Shown piece by piece: positions 34,704 to 46,099 of a stretch of 64,000 nucleotides of DNA; positions within the stretch are counted from its first letter, which is position 1; each line of letters opens with the position of its first letter. The translations under genes and the position numbers were made by a program. Below the pieces are notes generated by a model. That model saw only the letters and a list, made by a program, of their open reading frames with translations, made no database searches and was not told where the DNA came from. The stretch is from Botryosphaeria dothidea (taxonomy: Eukaryota; Ascomycota; Dothideomycetes; Botryosphaeriales; Botryosphaeriaceae): the NCBI GenBank assembly GCA_011503125.2, contig WWBZ02000040.1, positions 3,596,001-3,660,000 of the forward strand, written 5' to 3'.

Positions 34704-35568
34704 GAGGCGCGATTTGAAAGTGTTGTAGTATGAACGAGCGGCTTAGGGGCCTCGTTCGAGATTTGTGATGATGTGAAGGGGGAAAAGCGGAAGGAGCAAA
34801 GATATGAAGTATGGCTTAGTGGCACCAACCATGTGAAGGAATGGATTGATGTGTGTTGATACCTGAGGAGGAAACGAAAACCAGAAAAAGCGATGGTGTA
34901 TAGGTCGATTTACGTTTTGAGGTGCTATGAAGTCATGGGATGATGGCGTTTTTTTTTCAATCTCACGGTTCGCTATTTCGATTTGTTTTCCCGATTCCTC
35001 ATCCTACTTAGTGGCATCAGTGTACGATAGATGAGGGGGTGTAGGGCCCTTCATCTGCGCGACTTCAAGCGTTCGTCGAGTGATTTATGGTTCTCAAGTA
35101 CGAGCTTTGCAAAGCAAGGGCGTTCGCTACCCGTGTAGTCATGGACATTGGCTACTGCGATCAGGGAGATGTAGTTTCATTAATTCAATACGTCAGTATC
35201 TCACTGCGAGAGCGGCATGAAGACCGCCAAGGCTACTTCGAATATCAGAAATCAACGCCATCGCTATGCGGAAGAAACCCCCAATTCCACTAGGCCAAGG
35301 TATGGAAGAATGGCCTAGTATCTCGACTTAAACGCCATCGATCAGTCCAAACCCGCAAACAATTTTTTTTCAAGGCCGTGCTGCCGATATCCCAAAGAGT
35401 TGCCTCTTGAAGAAGACCCGGAGCAGAAAAATACCAAATCGAAACATAAAACTAGCGGAGTGGGTATAGACGAGCATCCTCAAAACGAAGAATCGAAGAA
35501 TCGGCGGATGGGTGCTAGCTGGAAGCAGGGCTTCGTAAGACCGAGCAAGTGAACTTTCAATAATGCAC
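34704..35568. other. Convergent intergenic gap
   Basis: Between the stop codons of the Zn2Cys6 gene (plus) and SPT20 (minus); both 3' untranslated regions and terminators should lie here. Only frames under 71 codons occur. No repeat or RNA gene seen. Confidence 0.5.
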
Positions 35569-35834
35569 TTAACCCATGCCACCCTGACCGCGGCCCATGC
35601 CCTGATTCCAGCCCATGCCCATACCCATGTTTCCGCCCATGCCCATGTTTCCGCCCATCATGCCCTGCTGTTGCTGCTGTTGTTGCTGCTGAGCCTGGCG
35701 CTGGGCGAGGAACTGCTGCTGGCGCATGAGGCGGGCCATGTACTGCTGGTTCTGCGAGTCGCCGCCGCCCTGCTGGGCCGCCTGCTGCTGCTGTTGCTGG
35801 AGGCGCATCTGCATCTGCTGCATCTGTTGCATGC

Positions 35835-35866
<32 letters not shown>

Positions 35867-38511
35867 CCGGCGGGTACGCCCGCGACGCCGCCGCCCATGC
35901 TCATCTGGCCGCCCATGGTGCCCATGCCCATGCCGCTCATGTTCATCTGGCCCATGCCGCCGCCCATGCCGCCGCCGCCCATGTTGTTCTGGCCGCCCTG
36001 GCCACCTTGCTGTTGCTGGGCTTGGTTCTGGGCGGCTTGCTGCTGGACGATCTGCCAGGCTTGGCCGATCTGGCCGTTGCGGATCATCTGCTGGATGGGC
36101 GCCGGGACGGAGCCGTTGAAGTGGCCCATGATGCGCTTAACGATCATATTAGAACGCTGTCTCGCCACCACCTGCTGTTGTTGCTCTGGCGTCATGTTCG
36201 CCACATTCATGCCGGCCATTATGTTTCCACCCATCATGCCTTGCTGACCGAGGTTTCCGGTGGGACGTTGCTGCCCCTGTTGTCCTGGCGTTGGTGAGGC
36301 CGACTGAGCCATTTGTTGGCGCATTTGTTGAGCGAGCTGCGCGTTGTAAGGGGTTGGTGTACCGTTGTTGGAACCCTGGCTGTGCTGCTGCGCCATTTGC
36401 GCTTGAGCTTGGGCTTGAGCAAGCTGCTGCTGGCGCAAAATTTGCATATGCTCCGGAGTGAGGTTTTGAGGTGAGCCGGCCATGTTTGCGTTCTGCTGCT
36501 GTTGCTGCAACATCTGGTTGCGACGCATTTGCTGAATGCGAAGCATCTGCTCGTGTGTAAGGTTCTGTGGTATTTGTCCGCCTCCTGGCATCATTGGCGT
36601 ACCCTGCATGCCTCCGACCGGGCTGCCGTGTTGGTTTACGCGACCAGGTTGAGGAGTCATGTGGCGAGTGACTGGGACGGCTTGGTTCATCTGCGGTGTG
36701 TTCATATGCATCTGAGGGGTTCCGTGAGTGCTTCCAGGGTGCTGGCTGCTGTGTTGACGGCTCATCTGGCGGGCCATATTTTGAGGGCCAGCGGAGTGAG
36801 GAACGGCAGAAGGTGGTCGAGGAGGGCTGCCTGCCTGGCTTGAAGTTGTCGGAGCCATCGGCACTCCACCCATCGCGTGGGTCGCAACTGCGTTCGCGTT
36901 CATGACCGGTGAGGCTTGCATAGGGGTCTGTTGGCGAACCATGGGTGAGTTCTGTTGTGGTTGACTGAATCCGGTGTGTAAAGGAGTTCCCATCGCGCTA
37001 CCTGCAGCCTGAGCTTGAGCTTGTGTATGGCGCCGCATCTGCTCTGCCTGCATAGCCTGGTGTTGTTGCTGCTGCTGTTGACGTTGGGCCATAAGTCTGT
37101 TTTGCTCAGCTTGTTGTGCATTGGCTTCGGCTTCTCTCCTGCGAATGGCCTCGGCATTTGCCGCCTGCTCCCTTTTGAGTTGAGCCTGCCGGACTTCCTC
37201 CTCCTTCTTGATGCGCTCATTCTCCTCATGTACAATCTTGATGTTCTCGAGCGTCTTGAAACGGGAGAAGCGCGGTTCAAAGACAGCCGCCCCACTACGC
37301 ATGCCCTCGCCTTCGCCGCTAATCTGCCCCGCTCCAGCGGAGGGCACAGTACTGTCGCCAAAGAGCATGAAGTTCTGATCAGCAGCAAATTGCGCCTCAT
37401 CTGCTGCTAATTCGGCCGTTGTCCGTTTGCGAGACTTTGGTGCTGGCGGAGCATTCTTGTGCATCGAATGGGTCGTTGCCTCTATTATGTCCTGACTTTC
37501 GAGCAAACTGTGGACAGGTTCGAGGAAGAGAGCAGGTGCCGTAGCATTAATGACATCCGCCTCGAAATAATGCACGTTGGTCTCGTCAAGGATCATTTTC
37601 TGACGTTTGGATGCGGGGGCGCGGGCAGTTGACGGAGTGGGTGGCATGGAAGTCAGTGGAGTGGGGGGATGAGCCGACATGGGAGTAGCTGCTGCCCTGG
37701 ATTGCTGTCTTCTCGATGCCGAGGGGTCAGGCATTGGGGTATTCGCCAGCAATTCAAGTTCCATCTGCTGCGACAGCTGCGTCGGAAATAGCACCTTTGT
37801 CGTAACCCTCGGGCTTTTATTTGCGGCTTTCGCATCCTCCGCCGCCGAGCTCTCAATTTTCGCCTTATTCTCGCCTGCAGATGAGATGGGCCGGGCTGCC
37901 TGGTCGGACTTTGGTGGTGGAGATTCGCCCGAAGACGATTTAGGCGGCGATGGATATGGCATATACGACGACGGCGTCAAATACTCATTCCAGTTATGGA
38001 TAGAGAATTGTGCTGTCTTACCCTCCTTGGCGATATTATTGGCGGCCTGAGGTTTAGTATCGGCCGAGCGGTGGTCCACTAATTGGACGATCAGACAGCC
38101 GTCGTAGAATTGAACACCGGCGCGTAGCATTTCCTCCAACATGAAATGCGGAATTGTCCCATCTCGGATATGTTGTAGCAGCGGGCGCATTGAAGAGTTG
38201 TAGGGAAAGTTTCCATCTTGCTGCTCGAACCGAAAGTGGTGTTGGTGAAGATGGACAATCAATGAGGGTGGGGAGCCCTTGAATTTCTTTAATATGTAAT
38301 GCTCATTCACGACTGCTGAGAAGTTAGCACTTGTGCGCGCACAACTTGGTCTCAACATACCAAAAGGTTTCTCTACCACTTTGTCGGCGGTGGCAGCTTC
38401 CTCAGCTTCGCCTTGTGCGTTCCTTGTACTACTACGCAACTGGGAGGGTCGCTGCGATTCGCGACGTTGGCGAAGAGCTTGCAAAGGGCGGACTGGGCCA
38501 GCGGTCGACAT
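35569..38511 (-). CDS. SPT20: SAGA complex subunit Spt20
   Basis: Scaffold subunit of the SAGA histone acetyltransferase/coactivator in the nucleus. Minus-strand exons are 38511-38361 and 38315-35569 (965 residues). The 45-bp intron has GTATGT, a GCTAAC branch site and a TCAG end, but it is stop-free and a multiple of three, so the unspliced frame is also open. Splicing joins Pro-Phe-Ala-Val-Val-Asn-Glu and matches the start of the Spt20 domain (about residues 50-165), with Leu-Ile-Val-His-Leu-His, Phe-Arg-Phe-Glu-Gln-Gln and Gly-Cys-Leu-Ile-Val-Gln motifs. The C-terminal half is a long Gln/Met-rich coiled and disordered region, and the last 150 residues are dominated by Met-Gly and Gly-Gly-Met repeats. 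I start at 38511, since the upstream extension begins only at a TTG. Confidence 0.93.
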
Positions 38512-38958
38512 GTTGAGAGGTTCCAAGGTAGATCGGCGCGCGTGCGGGTTGGACGACAAACTGTCGCGGCGTGGGATGCAGAGATCACGACGAAGGAGCG
38601 ATGGTCATCGAGGAGTAACGGCTCAGCGAGTGTATCGGTCGGTGTGGCGGTGGGTTGCGACCGGTTGCGCGACGGCGGGAGAAGATGACGCGCCGGGTGA
38701 GATGCACGATGAGCAGTCGGGAACGCGGCGGACGGTGGAGAGATGATGTCGGTCGGGGGATGCACATGCGGCTCCGCGCGAGCTGTGGCCTAACTGGGCG
38801 GGAAGCCTGGCCCGCCCCCGGTCTTGGCGCGTCGTCCCGCTCGAAACCAACCCGGCGGGCGTCCCTGCACCTGCCCTGCAAGGAACAAAGCAGGTCGACC
38901 CTATGATGCAATCAGCGCCATCCCCGCAGCCTCCCCCAAACAACACATTTCCTCCACC
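38512..38958. promoter_or_regulatory. Shared divergent upstream region of SPT20 and the kelch gene
   Basis: A 447-bp gap between divergent start codons. Overlapping frames on both strands (up to 169 codons) continue from flanking exons and are not conserved-looking. Promoter function is inferred from orientation. Confidence 0.45.
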
Positions 38959-40253
38959 ATGGCCGAGATTGCTGCAGGCGCCGTTGTTGCGGAACAGGTC
39001 GTTTCTACCACTCTTCAAGGCGGAGCCGTTGCTGGATATGCGATTGCCAAGAATACTCTGCCGCTGAAGGCGACCTTCACTCGCATTGCTGTATCGTAGG
39101 TCATGTACTGCTGCGTTGGATTTGGCACCCAACTGACTTCCTATGCAGTGAGCTCATCCGCCGCCACTCACACACCATCAGTGTTGTCGACGGGAAGGCT
39201 TATGTCTTTGGCGGAATCACTCAAGATGGTTTCTTGGCCGGCAACGAGTTTCACCAATTGACCTTGCCACCGAAGGACAAGGATGAGAGTGTCGACTACA
39301 AGTGCATCCCAGCATTGGCTGTAGATGACGGATCCGCCATACCTCCGGCTCGTGCTGGTCATTCCGCGTCCGTGTTCGACAAGAACATACTCATCTACGG
39401 TGGAAGCGATCAAAATGGCAGCTCTGTCGAAGAGGGTTCCAAGCTATGGTCCTTCAACACCGAGACATTGAAGTGGACACTCATGATTACCCAAGGCCCC
39501 AAAGACTGCCAATTCTATCACGGCTCGTCGATCCATGGTAGCAATCTTTATCTCTATGGAGGCTTCAGTCGTCCGGCAGGAGCCAATGACCTGCGTGCCC
39601 TGCCAAGCCTGAGTTCTGTTGACGTCACCACTGGTGTTTGGCAGGCCCATGAAGATCAGACCCTGTCCAACGTGGGCACCCCGGCATGTCTCGTCTACGC
39701 CAAGGATGAAGTGTTCACTATCGGCGTTGACACCAAGTTTCAATCCCCGGTTCATTTTTACAACCTTCAGGACGCCGCTGGAACTGCGCGGTGGGACACA
39801 ATTCCTGTGCCTTCCAATCCATTGGTTCCTGGCCCAGACACACGCAGGGACGGTGCTGGTGCACTTCCAATCTCCACCGGTCACGGCCGTAACTATCTGC
39901 TGTACCTCTTCGGGCAGAAGCGCAACGACGACCAGCCATCCGAACTGCCTCCCAAGTCCAAGGATTTCTTTAGTGATGCCTGGACCTTCCAACTTCCTTC
40001 TTCTGGTTCTTCTCTGGCTATCGCTAAGGACAGCGTTAGAGACAAGCTGGGTATTGACTCTGGCGAAGGAAGTTGGGCTGAGGCCGAAGTGAAACTGCAT
40101 GCGGAGGAGTTCTCACGCGAAGGAAAAGTCCATCCGGGACCCAGGTCATTCTTCGCTACCTCCAATATCGATGACAAGAAGGTTGTTCTTTGGGGCGGTA
40201 TCAACCCCAAACAGGAGGTTGAGGGCGACGGCTGGATTATTGAACTAGAGTAA
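38959..40253 (+). CDS. Kelch-repeat protein
   Basis: Predicted beta-propeller protein of unknown partner. Exons are 38959-39095 and 39149-40253 around a 53-bp intron, giving 413 residues. The first exon encodes an Ala/Val-rich stretch of about 40 residues that might be amphipathic or membrane-associated. Four or more kelch motifs can be seen, each with paired Gly residues (Val-Phe-Gly-Gly near residue 65, Ile-Tyr-Gly-Gly, Leu-Tyr-Gly-Gly, Leu-Trp-Gly-Gly near the end) and downstream Tyr/Trp. There is no BTB or F-box. Relatives are common in filamentous fungi and mostly uncharacterised. Confidence 0.85.
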
Positions 40254-40867
40254 GGAGCATATCAACGACGTGACAAGACAGACACAGATAGGGTTCTCTG
40301 GGAAAATGTACTATAGATCAAACATGACGAATAAAATATAAATTAGTAGAATGATTTCTACGTGCTAGCTGTGCGGTGTCTCTCGCAGGATGGGAGGCTA
40401 GAAGTGCAGACTTGTCTGAGGGTGAGGTGAGGCGCATGTCCAACTACCCGCTACTCTATATTTATCGCGAATACAAACTCTCCCATACCAAGATGGCCAG
40501 TATACGGGGCAGTCTCCGGACCCATGCCGTATCACAAGAACCTTAAAGACTTTAAACCCGCAGAGTCGTGATCACAGGGTTACCTCTTCGGGTCGGATTA
40601 CCTCACGTGCACAAATTCGAGTCGCGCCGGTGTTATACTTCGGTTCCTACACCACAACACTATTCAGTGAGGAATAATCCGGCAGCAGAGTTTCTTTTTG
40701 CTTTTTTATTTTCCTTCCCGAGATACACCCTCCGCCTAATGCGGTTAGTTAGCGTTGTTTCGATGTCAACTGCTCACGCCTGTTCAGTGCACGATTCGAT
40801 TGGCTCAGGTCAAAAATACATTAACTATTTTTATCGACTCATTCTATTCCCACACGCATGATTCTCT
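40254..40867. other. Convergent intergenic gap
   Basis: Between the kelch stop (plus) and the GH51 stop (minus). Contains an AT-rich stretch at about 40320-40350 that could aid 3' end formation. No gene, repeat or RNA gene recognised. Confidence 0.45.
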
Positions 40868-43189
40868 TTACAAGTCGAATTGCAGGACAGTGATCGAGTG
40901 GAGCGGCACGTTCCAAATGAAGCTTCCGTTGGAGGACTTGGCAGGCAGGGCAGTCCCGTTGCCGCCAAGCGGGAAGGGTACAATGGCCGTCTGGTTGTTG
41001 ACGTAGTTGAAGCCGCTGATGTCGTCGTTCTGCATGATCGTGCCGTTCACCTTGCTGTAGGCCGCGTCGATGCTGACGCTGAGAGGGAGGGTGCGATTGC
41101 CGGCGTTGATGACCTGGATTGCACGAATTAGTGATACTGCCGCGTGTACTCTAATTGAATGATGTCAACTGACCTTGAGGTATATGGAGCCCGTCTCCTC
41201 CTCGATGCTGCTCTGCCAGTACAGCGGGTTGAAGTCGCCCTGGGTGTTTGTGATGGGCAGGGTTTGCGTGCCGTGGAAGTGGGCAAACAGCCACTGCTGC
41301 CAGTAGCTGGTGCTGAGCACCGTCTTGCTGGGGTCGGCCTCGAAGCTGATCATATCGGGCGTCCAGTTGTACCAGTTGCGGTTCTGCAGGCTGGGCGCGT
41401 ACGAGTTGAGCTTGACGGTGTTGGGGTTGCGCTCGGCCCCCAGCGCGTAGATGCCCTCGGCGATGGCCGAGATCATGCGCGGGTAGTACACGTGGATGTC
41501 ACTAGGGTTCGAGAAGTTGACGACACCGTCAGGCGTGTCGACTTGGTACACACTGTACTCGCCAAGCAGAACGCCGACATCTTCGTTGTCGGTCGAGGTC
41601 TGCCAGTTGTCATAAAAGTCGAAGTTCTCGAGGAAGTAGCTCGGTTCCTGGGCAGATGAGTTAGCATGGTTAGATCGGAGTGAACGGCCGGGGACTTACC
41701 TCGTAGTGGTGAGTGTCCCAGTAAGCTCCAGCGGGAATGTCAATCGTGTAATCAGGGTTCTCGTTGTATGCAGAGGAGATATAGGTGATGTTCGGATACT
41801 TTGCCTTGAGTCCTTCGTACATGTACAACCAGCGGCGCGGGTACGTACTTGAGAACCAGTCCTCGTTACCAATCTCAATAAAATTGATCTTGAAAGGCTC
41901 CGGGTGTCCATGTTCGGCGCGGAGAGCTCCCCACTTGGACGAGGTGTCACCAGTGACATACTCGAGTTCATCCAGAGCCTCCTGGAGAACTTCGCCCATC
42001 CGATCTTGTGGCCAATCCGTACCAGACTGGCCCCAGACATCAAGGGAGAAACCCGCGTACACGGCAAGCACCGGCTCAATCTCCATGTCCTCGCACCACT
42101 CGAGATATTCGACGAGACCCAGCCCGTCCGTGTTGTAGTAGTTCCAGTTACCAGGGCGGCCGGGACGGTCCTTGAGCGGGCCAATCGTCTTCCACCACTT
42201 CCAACGCTTACCAACAGAGACTCCTTCGAGGTTGTTGCCACCTGGGAAGCGTAGGAAGCGCGGCTTCATGTCGTAGAAAGCCCCCGCGATGTCTTTCCGG
42301 AGGCCATTTGGCCGATCTTTGAAGGTCTCGGGGAAGAGAGAGAACATAGAGAAGTACAGAGTTTGGCCAGCAACTTCGGAAGCGTCCATTGTGAGGGCAA
42401 ACGTGTTGTTCGAGTTGGGAGCAGTTACGGTGTTGACAATCGAAGCGTTCAGCTGGGTATATCCGAGGACAGGTACGTCCACAGGACCAATCTGCTCCGA
42501 GACAAAGACCTCACCCGTGAGGTTCGAGCGCAACGAGACTGTGAAAGTTGTCTGGTTGTTGAGATAGCGGGGTTGATTCGCGGACACGTAGAAGGAAGCA
42601 TTATAGGTCTGGGGCGAGACGTCCACTCCCCACCAGCCGTAGTTCAGGACACCAACTTCACCCGTCGCGTTCGCTGGAACATCGATCTGCAGGGATGTAG
42701 GCAGAGCGTCGGAAAGAGGATGAAGAACGTCCAATGTCAACCGTACATTCCCAATTGGAGCCCACCCAGTCAGGACGGGCCCGTAGGGAACAACTGGGTT
42801 CTCACTGTCAATGATAACATTGCCAGTAAGACCGTCTACAGCTCCAGGAACAATGTTTGAGCCTAGAATTTTTTAGCGCAGCATTCAATGGATTCTCGGA
42901 ATAGGTACGGACCTTGGAAGGCCCTGTTCGTTAGCAGCTCTGCGTAAATGCCACCGTCGCCAGAATGGCTAATATCTTCGTGCATCAAGCCATACAGAAA
43001 GGGAGCTGTCTTGTTGCGGAGAGACGTGTCTTTCGTATTGATCTCCAGAGCTACGCTGCTGACATTTGTTGCTGTAGCATTGATGAATGGAGCAGCCGAG
43101 ACCTGACGCGCTTGGCGAGGAGTTCGAGCATAAGCTGAGGGTAAAAGAACGGCAAGGCCAATGAGGCCTGCTGAAACGGAGCTCAGCAT
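40868..43189 (-). CDS. abfA: Secreted alpha-L-arabinofuranosidase, glycoside hydrolase family 51
   Basis: Removes arabinose side chains from arabinan and arabinoxylan of plant cell walls. Minus-strand exons are 43189-42913, 42862-41700, 41647-41174 and 41113-40868, giving 719 residues. A signal peptide of about 21 residues (hydrophobic core, Ala-Tyr-Ala end) starts at 43189. The GH51 fold is shown by the Gly-Leu-Met-His-Glu-Asp-Ile-Ser motif, Arg-Phe-Pro-Gly-Gly-Asn, the acid/base Glu426 in Ile-Gly-Asn-Glu-Asp-Trp, and the nucleophile Glu510 in Leu-Gly-Glu-Tyr. More than ten N-glycosylation sites are present. The first intron (50 bp) has an unusual GTCCGT donor, but only this site keeps the frame. 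The symbol follows the Aspergillus GH51 usage. Confidence 0.93.
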
Positions 43190-43966
43190 TGTGAGGGAGA
43201 AGGACAACAACAGACGAGGCGGGGGCACGGCAGAGAACAGCATAGCAGAAGAGGGGCACCTACGGAGTCTAAATAGCACTGTGCATGCAATAGCGGAAAT
43301 TTGTGCCGCGGGGACGAAGCGCGGCAGTCATTAATTAGAACATAGCTCGGCAGACGCGTCGTTGTCAGGCGGGCATGATGCAGGTACAGGATACTAGACA
43401 CGAAAACGACGCGGTGGGCTGACAGATTTGAATGATAGATGACGGTTTGTGAAGACCGGGTAAATGACAATCCTTGCATTATGCGGAGAATATCTGGGGT
43501 ACTTAGTGCAGCCACACGGAAGCGGCGCCGCTTTCTCTCTAGGCATTCGCTTTGATGAGCATCTCCGCCGCACTAAACGACATGGAGGAAGGCCCACCAT
43601 CGGTGCAAACGCCTCCGAAGTCTCTGGAGTAATTTTTCCGCGAGTCTCGTGTTCCTATGAACGCCAACCGGGCTCTCGGGCGCCTTGCGTGCTGGATGCG
43701 AGAGGCGAGATGCACTAAAACGTTGATCGATCCACCGGAGACCCGGTGGGCCGCCAAAACGGCAAACAAAACGGACAAGGATAAAGGCCAGCGGTGGGAG
43801 AAGAATCATAAAGTGGCTTGATTTAAGGAGCATTCGCGGGAATCCTACGCCGGGCATTTACCTTATACGCCACAAAAGAGCCTCGATAAGAGACAGCCGC
43901 CCAGACTAGGTGCTGAACGCGATTACTTGACTCCAACCCAATGCTTTGCAACGGCCAAAACACATC
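43190..43966. other. Upstream region of the GH51 gene
   Basis: Lies between the GH51 start and the UBX gene stop, both on the minus strand, so it contains the GH51 promoter and the UBX 3' flank. Short overlapping frames only. No repeat or RNA gene seen. Confidence 0.45.
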
Positions 43967-45549
43967 TTACTCTTCCTCCTCCTCATCGCTCTCAAGGTCT
44001 GTCCTCTCGACAATCAGATTGCCACTACGACCGATGCGTTCCCGGATGGTCCCCCCCTTCTCCAGGCCGAATTCTTCGCGCGGCATCGGTGAGACAAGAA
44101 CGAACTTGTACTCGTGCTTATATGAAGAAGGCTTCTCCACTCCTGAGTCTGTCGAGCCTTCCTGTAGAAAATCGTAGCACTCGATGAAGGCGTAGAGCTC
44201 CTCAATCTGTGTTTCCGGAGCAAACCGCCTGACAATTCTGTCACCCGAAGGCATGCGCAGGCTGATCCGAACGATATCCTTCACGTCACTACCAGGCTCC
44301 GAAGCGATGGACTGTGCCCTCCACCTCCTCCATTGCTCAATGTTGCGTGCCTCCCTTTCCTTAGCCTCCTGCCTCTCATGTTCTTCTTGCTCAGCGCGTC
44401 TCCTTGCCTCTTCTGCTTCTCTCTTCTGCCGTGCCCTCTCTCTGTCTTGTGCGAGCGAACGTTCGTAGGCCGTGTCCTGAGCTTGGCGTATATTGCGCGC
44501 CGCTTGCTGCTCCGCCCTCGTGGCACGAACACGGTTCAGAGGTTCCGAGTTCTGCGCAATTGCGGTCTGCAGCCTTGACATAAAGGTGGAAGGTGGTGTT
44601 GGGCCGACTATGCGAGCAACAACAGACATGGCGGTAGATGAAACGGAGGGCGTGTGCACAATCAGACCAGCGAAAGGAAGCTTGGTGCAGTTCAGTGCAT
44701 TAGATACTTGATAGGCCTCAGCATCCTGAACGTTCCCAGCCCAAACGATGATGTTGTTCTGCGGATCCTTCAGAAAATTCACCACCTCAGGTGCCAGTAA
44801 CGTGTCGCGAACGTGCGATGCAGTGTCATCGTGCTCCGGGGAAATCAAGATCACCAACAGGAACTTCAGGTCCTTCTTGGCCAGATCAAATGCTTGCGCA
44901 TAGCCACCCTCGAAAAACGGGAGCTCGTGACTTCCGTATTCTTCCTCAAACTCCCGTATAAATCTCGCTGCGGTGTCTCGTGGGTTCAGGGTCCGGCGGC
45001 CGCTGGTGTCTCTTCTCCGCCCTTGCGAGGCCGCTCTGCTGGCGAAGAGGCGGGGCAGGAAGGGAAAAAGGTAGGAAAACAGGTTGAAGAAGCGGGACAC
45101 AATGTTGTAGGCGAAACGGAAAGGGAATATGATGACGGAGAGCAGTAACGGGGCCTGCTGGGTAACTTGGCTTTCCGGCTGCGGCACGACACGGGGTGCG
45201 GGCTCGAGATTCCGCCTGCCTGCGGACGAGGAGCGCGAAGAGCTGCCGAAGCCGTTGGCGAGTGTCTCTCTCCTGCGGGGGTCCTGGGGCGCAGCGACGG
45301 GCTCCTCAGGAACGACGGGCTCGGGGGGCTCGCCATCGAAGAATCTAGCAATGGCGATCTTGGTGGAAGTTAACACACGACAGCATGTGGGGAATAGAAG
45401 CGCGGGGTGCGCACCTGGACGTTCCATTGGCAGCGCTGCAGCAGTGGTACGGCTTGCTCGACGTTCTGGTCGGTCACGGCGGTGAATTGCTGGAGGGCCA
45501 ACTGCTGGTCCTCGGACAGCTGGCCGATATCGACGCTGGACGCAGCCAT
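43967..45549 (-). CDS. UBA/UAS/UBX-domain protein, Ubx2/FAF2-like
   Basis: Probable ER or lipid-droplet adaptor that recruits Cdc48/p97 to ubiquitylated membrane proteins. Minus-strand exons are 45549-45415 and 45358-43967 around a 56-bp intron, giving 508 residues. Parts in order: UBA-like domain (about 5-52, spanning the splice), a hydrophobic hairpin (116-150) with basic flanks, a thioredoxin-like UAS domain (about 190-310), an Arg/Glu-rich coiled coil (about 320-390) and a C-terminal UBX domain starting at Val-Arg-Ile-Ser-Leu-Arg. The tail is acidic. The intron acceptor is AAG, not the usual pyrimidine-AG. Length and order match FAF2/UBXD8 and fungal Ucp10-type proteins. Divergent from PAN3. 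Confidence 0.92.
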
Positions 45550-46099
45550 GTTACGGGCGGGGGCAGGCCGGGGCCGCGCGGCAGGCGACAGCGCAGACGG
45601 GACGGCGCAGGGCGTGCGGAGCTGAGGGCTCGAGGAGACGGGCAAGAACAATGAAGATTCGGGGCGCGAGCGGACCAGGTGTCTGTTCGTTGGATGCAGC
45701 GGAACGGCAGGCGGCTGGCAGCTGTATGACGCAGGCCGAAGGCGGTGACCAGGGTGGCTCGCGAAGCTTCCGATCAGAGCGGCCGTTCGGCGCTGGTGCT
45801 GGGGGCTCTGGCGCTGGCGCTGGCGCCGGCGCCGGGCTGCTCTGGCATCAGCGCACCTTCGCCCACCGTCTGTCCAGCTGGCCGACGCGCTGAAGGCGTT
45901 CGACCCTCACCACATCTGCCCGTGCCCTGCTCCCCGATGGATGGGCTTTGTTCGTCCGGTCCGCGACAACTCTGCCACAGCCACCCCGGCCCTGCCTCCG
46001 CCGCCGACTCGGGCGGCCGCCGCTCCCGCTCGCTCGACTTGTAGCCTCCCTCACCCCGCGCGCCTGCTCGACCATGCTGCATGAACTCCTCCTGCGCTG
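45550..46099. promoter_or_regulatory. Shared divergent upstream region of the UBX gene and PAN3
   Basis: A strongly GC-rich 550-bp gap between divergent ATGs. It includes a short tandem run of GGCGCTGGCGCTGGCGC-like units near 45811-45832. Frames across it are compositional. Promoter role inferred. Confidence 0.45.

Noticed and set aside
35620..37100. Dense CAG/CTG and GGCAT-like repeats as a possible satellite or CRISPR-like array
   Set aside because: They are the codons of Gln and Met-Gly runs in SPT20; there are no regular repeat-spacer units.
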